Part shown: one piece after another, positions 44,145 through 52,292 of the stretch
Numbering within the stretch: the stretch's first letter is position 1
Layout of the letters: each line of letters opens with the position of its first letter
NCBI GenBank assembly: GCA_025353725.1
Contig: JANXOF010000036.1
Span: forward strand, 62,001-126,000
Source of the DNA: Polyangiaceae bacterium
GTDB lineage: Bacteria > Myxococcota_A > Polyangia > Polyangiales > Polyangiaceae
Length of the DNA: 64,000 nt
Reading direction: 5' to 3'
The notes under the pieces: generated by a model
Told to the model about the DNA's origin: nothing
Databases searched by the model: none
The model's input: the letters and a program-made list of their open reading frames with translations, nothing else
Position numbers and translations under genes: made by a program

Positions 44145-45530
44145 ATGGCCGTTTTTGTCTATCGCGGGATGCTCGTGGCCTCGGGCAAACAAGTGTCTGG
44201 CGTTCGCGACGCCGACAACCCGAAGGTGCTCCGAACGCAGCTCAAACGCGAGGGCGTGCTCCTCACGGAGGCGAGCGAGGAGACCGGCAAGAAAAAGGGC
44301 GGCCGCGCGATTAACTTTGATGCGTTCTTTAATCGCGTGTCGGTGAGCGACGTCGCGATGATGACGCGTCAGCTTGCGACCCTCGTAGGCGCGGGCATTC
44401 CACTTGTCGAATCCGTCAGTGCTCTCACGGAGCAGGTAGACAAGGAGGAACTAAAAAAAGTTCTTGCTAACGTTCGTGACAGCCTCAATGAGGGTACGAG
44501 CCTCGCGAAATCAATCGAGCCACACGGTCATATCTTTCCGCCGATCTACGTAAACATGGTTGCCGCTGGTGAGGCGTCGGGCACGCTCGAAGCCGTGCTC
44601 GAGCGCCTCTCCGACTTTATGGAGGGGCAGGCAAAGCTTCGCGGCAAAGTGACCGCGGCGCTCGCGTATCCCGTCCTGATGCTCGGGATTGGCGTGCTCC
44701 TGATGACCATGATGATGGTCGTCGTCGTGCCGAAGGTGACGAATATCTACGCGACGCTTGATCGCGCGCTGCCATGGTACACGGCGCTCCTTATTTTTAT
44801 CTCGAACACGCTCTCATCGAATGAGATGGTCGGGTTTATCGTGACCGTCGCGTCGCTCGTGTTCGTCCGCAAGTCGTTTCAGGCGGGAACCAAGAAGACT
44901 GCGTTCACGATGCTGGCGGTCATGTCCGTCGCGGCGCTGTTGCTTCTCTTCTTCGCCGTCGGATCGATTCTTCATTACGTGATCGGGATCGGGCTCGGCG
45001 TTGTCGCGGGCCTGGTTCTCGCGCGGTTCGTCGCGTTTCTCGGGACGCCGGCAGGGCAGCTTTGGACGGACGGAACGAAGCTCAAACTTCCGCTCTTTGG
45101 GCCCGTGTTTCGAATGCTCGCTGTCTCCCGATTCTCCCGAACGCTTTCAACGTTATTGAAAAGTGGCGTCCCGCTCCTGCGTGCCATGGAGATTGTTCGG
45201 CACGTTCTCGACAACGCGAAGCTGTCTAAAATCGTGGAGGAAGCTGCCCTTTCTATTCGAGAGGGCGAGTCGATTGCGGGGCCGCTGAAGCGCAGCAAAG
45301 AGTTCCCTCCGATCGTGGTTCACATGATCGCCGTAGGCGAGAAGTCCGGTCAGCTGGAACAGATGCTCGAAAATGTCGCTCGAGCGTATGACTCACAGGT
45401 CGAGACGCGCGTTCAAGCCATGACGAGTCTCTTGGAACCCCTCATTATTGTCTTCATGGGAGGCGGAGTCGGATTTATCGCGTTCTCGATTCTGATGCCG
45501 CTTATCCAAATGAACGACTTCGTTCAATAG
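44145..45530 (+). CDS. gspF: Type II secretion inner-membrane platform protein GspF, enlarged
   Basis: A 461-residue polytopic protein with two GspF repeats (MMTRQLATLVGAGIPLVESV and RFSRTLSTLLKSGVPLLRAM), each followed by ...VAAGEASGTLE.. and ...VGEKSGQLEQML. Typical GspF has ~400 residues; here a hydrophobic stretch of about 50 extra residues (around 225-300: TAFTMLAVMSVAALLLLFFAVG, then IGIGLGVVAGLVLARF) adds one to two further membrane helices. It couples the GspE ATPase to pseudopilin assembly. ATG at 44145, 7 bp after gspE. Confidence 0.93.
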   Translation: MAVFVYRGMLVASGKQVSGVRDADNPKVLRTQLKREGVLLTEASEETGKKKGGRAINFDAFFNRVSVSDVAMMTRQLATLVGAGIPLVESVSALTEQVDKEELKKVLANVRDSLNEGTSLAKSIEPHGHIFPPIYVNMVAAGEASGTLEAVLERLSDFMEGQAKLRGKVTAALAYPVLMLGIGVLLMTMMMVVVVPKVTNIYATLDRALPWYTALLIFISNTLSSNEMVGFIVTVASLVFVRKSFQAGTKKTAFTMLAVMSVAALLLLFFAVGSILHYVIGIGLGVVAGLVLARFVAFLGTPAGQLWTDGTKLKLPLFGPVFRMLAVSRFSRTLSTLLKSGVPLLRAMEIVRHVLDNAKLSKIVEEAALSIREGESIAGPLKRSKEFPPIVVHMIAVGEKSGQLEQMLENVARAYDSQVETRVQAMTSLLEPLIIVFMGGGVGFIAFSILMPLIQMNDFVQ

Positions 45531-45549
45531 CGTTTACGAGGGTTTTTCA

Positions 45550-45960
45550 ATGGCGTCCCGCTCGCGCGTATCGAAGGTGTTCTTCCCGTGGGAGCGCAGG
45601 CGCGGCCTGTTCGGCGCCCTCGGCCGCGCGCGGGTGCGCTTTGCCACAGCTATCGTCATCGGAATCGTGCTCATCGTTGTTCTCCGCACGCGCGAAGAGC
45701 GAGCTTCCGGTGTGCGGGCAACCCGTGCGACGCTGACCGTGGCGCACCGGGCGGTGGTGGCCTATCGCGCGGACCACGAAGGCGCTTGTCCGAAGGCGCT
45801 CGCCGAGCTCGTAGTCTTGGGTTACACGGCCGAAGTGCCCACGGACGCGTGGGGTAGTGCTGTCCGCCTTAGTTGCCCGGGCCGAAAAGATCCGCTTGGT
45901 TTTGACCTCGTAAGCGATGGTCCCGACGGATTGCCGTTCGGGCTCGATCGAGTCGAATGA
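45550..45960 (+). CDS. GspG-like protein without a prepilin cleavage site
   Basis: A 136-residue protein with an N-terminal membrane helix (ARVRFATAIVIGIVLIVVL) but no G-[FVM]-T-L-I/L-E prepilin-peptidase motif. The soluble part matches the GspG fold C-terminus: VPTDAWGSAVRLSCPG then FDLVSDGPDG. It has a GAGGG ribosome-binding site. The start is ATG at 45550. It should stay anchored as a bitopic protein and may serve as a template or regulator for the pseudopilus; inference. It lies directly ahead of the canonical gspG. Confidence 0.75.
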   Translation: MASRSRVSKVFFPWERRRGLFGALGRARVRFATAIVIGIVLIVVLRTREERASGVRATRATLTVAHRAVVAYRADHEGACPKALAELVVLGYTAEVPTDAWGSAVRLSCPGRKDPLGFDLVSDGPDGLPFGLDRVE

Positions 45961-46004
45961 ATTCTTGTGTTCGCGTGCTGAGAGACCAAAGGAGACTTCG
46001 AGTG

Positions 46005-46463
46005 ATGAAGACGATCGAAACAAGAGCCCTCGCGACGGAGTCCCTCGGATATGTGTCTTTATTCCGGGCGCGCCGTGCGTTGCGCCGGGGTGTGACGCTC
46101 ATCGAAATTCTCATCGTGCTCGCTATCGTCGGTCTCATCGCGGGCGGCGTTGCCGTCGTCGCGGTGCCGGCCTTCGCGAAGGCTCAAATCAAGCAGGCGC
46201 AGACGGATGCGCGGACGATTCATCCGGTCGCCGAAAAGTACCGCGTCGACCACTCGGGTGATCAGTGCCCGACCGTCGAACTGCTGCGCGAAAAGAACGA
46301 ACTCAGCAAAACCTCGAAGGTCACCGACCCTTGGGACATGCCGTACAAGATTCTTTGCGGCGATGAAGAAATCACGGTCTCGAGTTTCGGTCCAGACAAG
46401 AAGGAAAACACGGCCGACGACATCCGCATCCCCGACAACGCGCCCGCAAAGCCGGCTCCGTAG
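46005..46463 (+). CDS. gspG: Major pseudopilin GspG
   Basis: A 152-residue pseudopilin. The cleavage motif RRG/VTLIEILIV has Gly at -1 and Glu at +5, but Val instead of Phe at +1. The soluble domain shows VTDPWDMPYKILC and FGPDKKENTADDI, the calcium-binding C-terminal region. It polymerises into the pseudopilus that pushes substrates through GspD. ATG at 46005 has AAAGGAG at good spacing; ATG at 45957 overlapping the previous stop is an alternative. A ~35-residue leader is longer than usual. Confidence 0.9.
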   Translation: MKTIETRALATESLGYVSLFRARRALRRGVTLIEILIVLAIVGLIAGGVAVVAVPAFAKAQIKQAQTDARTIHPVAEKYRVDHSGDQCPTVELLREKNELSKTSKVTDPWDMPYKILCGDEEITVSSFGPDKKENTADDIRIPDNAPAKPAP

Positions 46464-46487
46464 GTCGACGGCATAGGCCCGCGAACA

Positions 46488-47243
46488 ATGAGTTTTTGCG
46501 CCGCACCACTCACGGCTCGAGATACCCGACATCATTGTCGTGTGTTTGCGCGCGGCGTTACGCTCATCGAGGTCCTTATCGTCATGGGGATTGTGGCCAT
46601 GATTATGGGGGCGGCCGTGATCGGCTCGGGCCAGCTTGCGTCGTCGAAGATGAGGCACTCCTCAACCATGATTGCGGGCGCGATACGCGTCGCGTTCTCC
46701 CGCGCGACGGCCACGTCGAAAAGCGTTCGCCTTGTCATGGACTTTGCGGAGAACGAAATCTGGCTCGAGGAGGGCGACCAACCGATGCTTGTCCAATCAA
46801 AGGACATCACCGGTACGGGCGGCGCCGCGGCGGCGACCACCGCGGAAAAGCAAGCGGTTGACGAGGGAAGTCGAATCGTCAAGGGTCCCGTCGCGCCACG
46901 GGCCGCTTTTCGTGAGATCGACCCGATGGGCCTCGCGGCGAGTGCACCGGGAAAAGGACACAAACCCCTCGAGCGCGGCATCAAGTTTCGTGAGGTGCAA
47001 ACTGCCCATGACGAGGAGCCCCGTAAGGAGGGACGCGCCTATCTCTATTTTTGGCCCGGTGGGCAGACTGAGCGCGCATCCATTCAATTGAGAGCGGGCG
47101 AGGCGACGGAAGACAAGGACGCGATCACGTTGTTTGTCGCGCCGCTTACAGCAAAAGTTACGGTGAAAGACGGAGCTGTCGCGCTCCCGAAGCCTCAAGA
47201 CGACCGAGACATTTCTGATCGCCAAGATCCAGGTGCGTTTTGA
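46488..47243 (+). CDS. gspH: Minor pseudopilin GspH
   Basis: A 251-residue pseudopilin with cleavage motif ARG/VTLIEVLIVMG (Gly -1, Glu +5), then GQLASSKMRHSSTMIAGAIRVAFSRATATSK, a helix typical of GspH, and a beta-rich C-terminal domain (LYFWPGGQTERASIQL). It is longer than canonical GspH (~170), with an additional loop containing GGAAAATTAEKQ. It is part of the tip complex with GspI, J and K. Its TGA overlaps the gspI start. Confidence 0.85.
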   Translation: MSFCAAPLTARDTRHHCRVFARGVTLIEVLIVMGIVAMIMGAAVIGSGQLASSKMRHSSTMIAGAIRVAFSRATATSKSVRLVMDFAENEIWLEEGDQPMLVQSKDITGTGGAAAATTAEKQAVDEGSRIVKGPVAPRAAFREIDPMGLAASAPGKGHKPLERGIKFREVQTAHDEEPRKEGRAYLYFWPGGQTERASIQLRAGEATEDKDAITLFVAPLTAKVTVKDGAVALPKPQDDRDISDRQDPGAF

Positions 47244-48040
47244 GCCGCGGCGCTACGCGTCGGCGACGAGCGCGAGCTTTTTCGCTTCTCGAGGTGATGG
47301 TCGCGATAGCGATTTTAGGTCTCGTGCTCACTGTGATTCTCTCCGCTCAAGGCGGACTCGCCGCGAGCAATCGCGGCGCTGCCAACATGGGGCAAGCCGT
47401 TGCCCTTGGTCGCTGCAAAATGACCGAGATCGAGGAGAAACTTCTCAAGTTGGGTTACCCAGAGCTCGACGCTATCGACCCGGGAGTGCCTTGTTGCGAG
47501 GACGAAAAGAGCGATTTCTTTACGTGTGATACGCGTACGGAAAAAGTCGTGATGCCAGACTTTCAGAGCGGTAACTCGCTTGGTGACGGCGGAGCCCTTG
47601 TGGGACCCGGCGCGGCTGCGGCTGCCGGAACCGGGGGAATCGCTGGTCTGGTGAACCCTGCAGGCAGCGGTGGCGGACTCAACTTGGACGTCGATGCAGG
47701 CCTGTCCGGGTTGGGCGCTCAGCTCGGCGCCGGTGGCGGCTCCGGCGCGCAGGGGCTGCTCTCGATGGTCATGGGTATTCTGTACCCATCGATTAAGCCG
47801 ATGTATGAGGCGAGTATCCGGCGCATTTCGGTGACGGTGAAGTGGAAAGAAGGCTCTAACGCGCGCGAGTTGCCAATTGTCCAGTACGTCACCAATCCGC
47901 AGCGCGGCGGTTTCGCCGGCAGCGCTTTGCTTGCGGATGGTGGCGCGATGGACTTCGCGCCGCCAGGAACGGCGGGAAGCGCGGCGCCGGCGGGTTCTTC
48001 GGGCAGGGCAAACAATATTGGAGCGGGAGCCGTGCCGTGA
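47240..48040 (+). CDS. gspI: Minor pseudopilin GspI with large Gly-rich insertion
   Basis: A 266-residue pseudopilin starting at TTG that overlaps the gspH stop (TTGA). The cleavage motif reads RARA/FSLLEVMVAIAIL: Phe +1 and Glu +5 are right, but Ala replaces Gly at -1. Soluble part: LGRCKMTEIEEKLL and SIRRISVTVKW, as in GspI. A ~90-residue Gly/Ala-rich insert (for example GGGSGAQG) makes it more than twice the usual length. It is a tip-complex member with GspJ and GspK. The gspJ start overlaps its stop. Confidence 0.88.
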   Translation: MSRGATRRRRARAFSLLEVMVAIAILGLVLTVILSAQGGLAASNRGAANMGQAVALGRCKMTEIEEKLLKLGYPELDAIDPGVPCCEDEKSDFFTCDTRTEKVVMPDFQSGNSLGDGGALVGPGAAAAAGTGGIAGLVNPAGSGGGLNLDVDAGLSGLGAQLGAGGGSGAQGLLSMVMGILYPSIKPMYEASIRRISVTVKWKEGSNARELPIVQYVTNPQRGGFAGSALLADGGAMDFAPPGTAGSAAPAGSSGRANNIGAGAVP

Positions 48041-48768
48041 TCGAGGGCATGACTTCTCTCAGGCCACGCGCTGGGCGCGCTCGTCGAACGCCGTCTCGGG
48101 GCATGACGCTTCTGGAGGTGCTCGTATCGCTTGGCGTGCTGACGATGATTTCGCTCCTTATTTTTGGTGCGTTTGATTCGCTTTCGCGAGGGCGCAAGGG
48201 GGAGGCGATGCGCGTCGATCGCGCGCGGCAGGGAAGAGACGCCATGGAGCGCATCACGCACGAGGTTCAGAGTGCGTTCCTCTCGATGCACAACCCGCAG
48301 AGCCAGGCGCTCGTGACTCGCCAGACGGTTTTCGTAGGCACGAACAGTTCAGCCTACGACAGACTTGACTTTGCCTCTTTCTCCCATCGTCGCGTCGAAA
48401 AGGAGGCGAAGGAATCGGACCAAGCGGAGATTGGCTTTTTTGTCGTCAAAGATCCGGACAGGGACGAGAAGATGGATCTCGTGCGCCGCGAGCAAGTCCC
48501 GCCGGACTTCGAGCCGAAAAAGGGAGGGGTCATCAATGTGCTCGCCGAAGATGTCGAGCTTTTCGATATTCGCTACCTCGATCCGCTTACCGGGCAGTGG
48601 ATTGAAAGTTGGGATACGACGCAAGTGACCGGTCAACTCAATCGACTGCCTCTCGAAGTGAAGGTAACGCTTGTACTCAAGCCGGTGAAGAACACTCCTC
48701 CTTACAGGTTTGTGACGAAGTTCATGCTTCCCATGCAGGAGGCCCTTAGTTTTGGGATCTCGCGATGA
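48037..48768 (+). CDS. gspJ: Minor pseudopilin GspJ
   Basis: A 243-residue pseudopilin with cleavage motif SRG/MTLLEVLVSLGVL (Gly -1, Glu +5, Met +1), then the GspJ landmarks RARQGRDAMERITHEVQSAF, FASFSHRRV and VELFDIRYLD. GTG start overlaps the gspI TGA as GTGA. It forms the tip complex of the pseudopilus with GspH, I and K. Overlaps on both sides argue for translational coupling across the operon. Confidence 0.9.
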   Translation: MIEGMTSLRPRAGRARRTPSRGMTLLEVLVSLGVLTMISLLIFGAFDSLSRGRKGEAMRVDRARQGRDAMERITHEVQSAFLSMHNPQSQALVTRQTVFVGTNSSAYDRLDFASFSHRRVEKEAKESDQAEIGFFVVKDPDRDEKMDLVRREQVPPDFEPKKGGVINVLAEDVELFDIRYLDPLTGQWIESWDTTQVTGQLNRLPLEVKVTLVLKPVKNTPPYRFVTKFMLPMQEALSFGISR

Positions 48769-50171
48769 GTGCGGGCGCTCGTCGAAGACTGCGAAAGCGC
48801 TCGAAAGAGCGCGGTATTGCGCTCGTGATGGTGATGGGAGCCATTGCTATTCTCACGGTGATGCTGGCTGAGTTTCAGGACGAAACGAGTGCCGAGCTCG
48901 CCGCGGCGACTGGGCAGCGCGATGGCGTTCAAGCCGAGTACATGGCGCGGAGCGCGGTCAATCTTTCGAGGCTTCTCATCGCGAGTGAGCCCACCATGCG
49001 CAAGGCCATTGCCCCCATGTTTCAAATGATGAAGCGGACGCCTCCGCAGCTTCCCGTGTGGGAGTTTTCGGATCGCCTACTCGGCGCGTTCAATGACGAA
49101 GAGGCAAGCAAAGACTTTGCCTCGACCGTCGGCGTGGACATCACCCAAGGCAAAAACCTCGGTATGCCTGGCGGCAAATACGAACTGGTGATCGTTGACG
49201 AGGACGCAAAAATCAACGTGAACCTAGGCGCTGCCAACGACATCGCGCACATTCGCCTCGCGCAAGAGATCATGGCTCTCATTGGTCCCCCTCAGTACTC
49301 GACTATCTTTGAGCAGAAGGACGGCACGGGGCAGTTTCATGATCGCATCTCGACCTGCCAAGCGATCATCGACTGGGCGGACGTCGACGAGCAAGCGTTC
49401 AATTGCGACCTAAGCCAGCTGTCCGCGGCGCAAAATGCGGGTGTGGAGGATGCATGGTATCAGCTTCTCAAGAAGCCGTTCCGCCGCAAGAATGCGCCGT
49501 ATGACTCTTTGCAAGAGTTGCACATGGTACGCGGTGTGAGCGATGACGTATGGTCAACGTTTATCGACCCCGACCCGACAAACCCGAAAAAGCGCGTTAT
49601 CACGGTATGGGGCCAGGGGGCTGTCAACGTGAACACGGCGAACGCGCAGACACTGCTGGGGGTCGTTTGCGCGGGCGCTCCCACGGCCGACATTTGCGTG
49701 AACGCCGATCAGGCGGCGCTTTTTCTTACGGGTGTAACGATGGCGCGCGGAGTCACGATGGGAGCCCCGATGTTCGGTAACACACGCGACTTCGTCCAGG
49801 CGCTAAGCGGGCAGGGTCAGCTGGGCCCGCTTCTTTCCTCCATTGGCATGAAGCCCGTCGTTTTCAAGTCCCAGGCGGAGTTCCAAAAAAGCATTACCAC
49901 CGAGAGCAAGATGTTCTCGATCTACGCCGTGGGTGTAAAAAAGGGCTATCGACGCGAAACGCGCGTGCAAGTCCACGCTGTCGTGGACTTCCGCAACGCG
50001 CCGAATCTTTCGCAGCCCGCACCCGCGACCGCGAACCCTTTTGGTGGTTCAGGCGCTGCGACTTCTGCAGCCTCCTCTGCGGCAACGACGGCGGCGCAGG
50101 GGGCTGCAACGATTGCTGCGGCCAATGCGCCGAGTACCGGCGGTACTGTCGTCTATTACCGAGTCGAATAA
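48765..50171 (+). CDS. gspK: Minor pseudopilin GspK
   Basis: A 468-residue protein with the typical GspK arrangement: ERG/IALVMVMGAIAIL, lacking the Glu at +5 (as is normal for GspK), a large insertion domain with INVNLG, HDRISTCQAIIDWADVDEQ, WGQGAVNVNTANAQTLLGVV, and a C-terminal Ala/Thr-rich tail. GspK caps the pseudopilus tip with GspI and J. It is longer than usual (~320-400) because of the tail. It starts at 48765 overlapping the gspJ stop, and gspL begins 13 bp downstream. Confidence 0.9.
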   Translation: MSAGARRRLRKRSKERGIALVMVMGAIAILTVMLAEFQDETSAELAAATGQRDGVQAEYMARSAVNLSRLLIASEPTMRKAIAPMFQMMKRTPPQLPVWEFSDRLLGAFNDEEASKDFASTVGVDITQGKNLGMPGGKYELVIVDEDAKINVNLGAANDIAHIRLAQEIMALIGPPQYSTIFEQKDGTGQFHDRISTCQAIIDWADVDEQAFNCDLSQLSAAQNAGVEDAWYQLLKKPFRRKNAPYDSLQELHMVRGVSDDVWSTFIDPDPTNPKKRVITVWGQGAVNVNTANAQTLLGVVCAGAPTADICVNADQAALFLTGVTMARGVTMGAPMFGNTRDFVQALSGQGQLGPLLSSIGMKPVVFKSQAEFQKSITTESKMFSIYAVGVKKGYRRETRVQVHAVVDFRNAPNLSQPAPATANPFGGSGAATSAASSAATTAAQGAATIAAANAPSTGGTVVYYRVE

Positions 50172-50184
50172 AGGCGAAAACGAG

Positions 50185-51711
50185 ATGAGCACCTGGTTGG
50201 GTATCGACATCGGGACGACGGCCGTTAAGGTCGCCGTCATTCGTACGGCGTATCGCAAAGTGCAGCTTGCCGGTCTCGCAAGCGTGGAGGTCGCGCAGGC
50301 AGGCGGTGTGGCTGAGGCTCTCGCTCAGGCTGCGCGCGCTGCGGTGGGTGAGGGAGCAGGTCTAGGCGATGCGCTTGCCGTCTCCCTCGAGGGCGCGCGA
50401 GGTACCGTCAAAGTCGTCGGGCTCCCAGCTTCTGCGCTCAAGCAAGTCGCGGAGGTGTTGCCTTTCGAGCTTGAATCGCAGCTTCCGTTCGATATCGCAG
50501 AAGCTGTATTCGATTACCGGATACTTCCCGGGCTTCGCGAGCAGAAGGGCGAGGAGCTTGGGGTCCTCGTCGGCGTGGCCAAGACCGCCGACGTCGCGGG
50601 GCGCATCGAGCTCGTTAAAAGCGCGCTCGGGTTAGAGCCTGAGCGCGTGGGCATTGGTGCGTTTCCCATCGCGAATCTCTTGCCGTTCGTGCCCGCGCTC
50701 GGCGAGGGCGTGGTGGCCGTGGTCGACCTCGGAACCGTTTCGAGCGACGTCCTCATTCTCAAAGGTGGCGAGCCGCTCTTCGCTCGCACGATAGCGCTTG
50801 GGACCAAGGGACTTCCCGGTACAGCAGCCAAGCTTGCACGCGAACTTCGGACGACCATTGCGGCGCATCGGTCTCAGGGCGGCGAATCTCCCGCGCGGCT
50901 CTTTTTGTGCGGCGGTGGCGCGTTCGTCTCTGGCGCCGAGGCCTTTCTCTCGAGCGCGTTGGAGGTGCCCGTCGAAGTGCTCCCCGTGCCCTCCCTCGAA
51001 ATGGTGTCGGTTTCGGCCGATCATGTCGTCGCTCTCGCGCGGTTTGCGAAGGCCATCGGTCTTGCGCTCGGTCTCGGCCCTCGTGCCCTTGGCTTGAACC
51101 TGCGCAAAGGCCCGCTCGCTTTCGAGCGAGGTTTCGCGTGGGTAAAGGAGAAAGTGCCGCTGCTTGCGGGGCTCGCGGCGGTGATCGTCGTCAGCTTCTT
51201 GTTCTCCGCGTGGGCGCAGCTCTACGCGACATCCAAAGAGAAGGCCGTCCTCGAACAATCGCTCGGGCTTGTAACGAAGGACGTTCTCGCTGAGGAGACG
51301 TCGAGCGCGGCTCGGGCGTCCGAGCTCCTCGCGTCACAGACTACGCTCAGCGACGATGACCCGCTTCCGCACGCCGATGCGTTCGACGTCATGGTGAAGC
51401 TGTCCGAACTCATTCCTCCCTCGATGACACACGATATCGAGGAGCTCGACATTCAAAAGCAGCATGTGATCGTCCACGGAATCGTCGGCAGTATTCCGGA
51501 CGCGCAAGCGATCAAGACTGCGCTCGCGACGGAACGGTGCTTCGTGGATCCGAAAATTACCCGCACGAACGCGCAAGTTGGGAGTACTGCCCAGAAATAC
51601 GTGCTTGAGTTCGATATCAAATGCCCTGAAGACACAAAGGGAGGCGGCAAGAAAGCGCCGAGCCTCGCCGCGTCAGCCTCCGCTTCACCTTCCGCGACTG
51701 GGGGCAAGTAA
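50185..51711 (+). CDS. gspL: Type II secretion protein GspL
   Basis: A 508-residue inner-membrane protein: an N-terminal actin/PilM-like cytoplasmic domain (LGIDIGTTAVKVAVI, VVDLGTVSSDVLILKGG, FLCGGGAFVSG), a transmembrane helix (LLAGLAAVIVVSFLFSAW), and a periplasmic ferredoxin-like domain (VMVKLSELIPPSMTHDIEELDI). It anchors the GspE ATPase to the membrane and pairs with GspM. The actin-like part is closer to PilM than to E. coli GspL. ATG at 50185 starts right at the first conserved strand. Confidence 0.9.
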   Translation: MSTWLGIDIGTTAVKVAVIRTAYRKVQLAGLASVEVAQAGGVAEALAQAARAAVGEGAGLGDALAVSLEGARGTVKVVGLPASALKQVAEVLPFELESQLPFDIAEAVFDYRILPGLREQKGEELGVLVGVAKTADVAGRIELVKSALGLEPERVGIGAFPIANLLPFVPALGEGVVAVVDLGTVSSDVLILKGGEPLFARTIALGTKGLPGTAAKLARELRTTIAAHRSQGGESPARLFLCGGGAFVSGAEAFLSSALEVPVEVLPVPSLEMVSVSADHVVALARFAKAIGLALGLGPRALGLNLRKGPLAFERGFAWVKEKVPLLAGLAAVIVVSFLFSAWAQLYATSKEKAVLEQSLGLVTKDVLAEETSSAARASELLASQTTLSDDDPLPHADAFDVMVKLSELIPPSMTHDIEELDIQKQHVIVHGIVGSIPDAQAIKTALATERCFVDPKITRTNAQVGSTAQKYVLEFDIKCPEDTKGGGKKAPSLAASASASPSATGGK

Positions 51712-52292
51712 TGGTTCTCCCGATTTTCGAGCGCTGGGGGATGAACCCGCGCGAACAACGGATAGCGACTGTGGCCGTGCTCGTGCTCGGCGGAATGCTT
51801 CTCCTCGCCGTGCCAATAGGCCTTCAGGCGCTCGTGTCGGGACGCCGCGCCGACAACGAAGAACTGCGGAGTGCGCTCTCGTCCGTAAACAGCGCGCGCG
51901 CTCAGATCCGCGACCGCCAAGAGCGCAAGGCCTCGCTTACTCTACGCTACGGGAAGAAGGCACCGCAGTTAGCGGGTTTCCTCGAGCAGAGTGCGAGTGC
52001 GCAAAAGCTTCAAGTGACGGATTCAGTGGACCGGCCTGACGTCCCGCACGGGAAGAAGTACGTCGAGCGCAACACTGTTATCCATCTCAAAAAGTCTGGA
52101 ATGGCCCCGTTGGCGACCTTTCTCGAAGCGATTGAGAAGAGTAGCTATCCCGTCTCTCTTTCACGACTTAACATTCGTAAGCGATCGGGCGAGCCCGACT
52201 CGTACGACATCGAGGTTGGAGTTTCCGCGTTTGATCGCACCGAAACGGCGCCGGCAGCGTCCGCGCCTCCTTCGTCGGAGAAGAAGCCATGA
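51711..52292 (+). CDS. gspM: Type II secretion protein GspM
   Basis: A 193-residue protein with a short cytoplasmic tail, a transmembrane helix (VAVLVLGGMLLLAVPIGLQAL) and a periplasmic domain (APLATFLEAIEKSSYPVSLSRLNI, then DSYDIEVGVSAFDR). These match GspM, which with GspL forms the inner-membrane anchor. ATG at 51711 overlaps the gspL stop (TAATG). A Pro/Ser-rich C-terminal extension (APAASAPPSSEK) is present. Confidence 0.85.
   Translation: MVLPIFERWGMNPREQRIATVAVLVLGGMLLLAVPIGLQALVSGRRADNEELRSALSSVNSARAQIRDRQERKASLTLRYGKKAPQLAGFLEQSASAQKLQVTDSVDRPDVPHGKKYVERNTVIHLKKSGMAPLATFLEAIEKSSYPVSLSRLNIRKRSGEPDSYDIEVGVSAFDRTETAPAASAPPSSEKKP

Noticed and set aside
43154-44146. Minus-strand open frame of 330 residues
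   Set aside because: Antisense to the conserved gspE ATPase; no domain.
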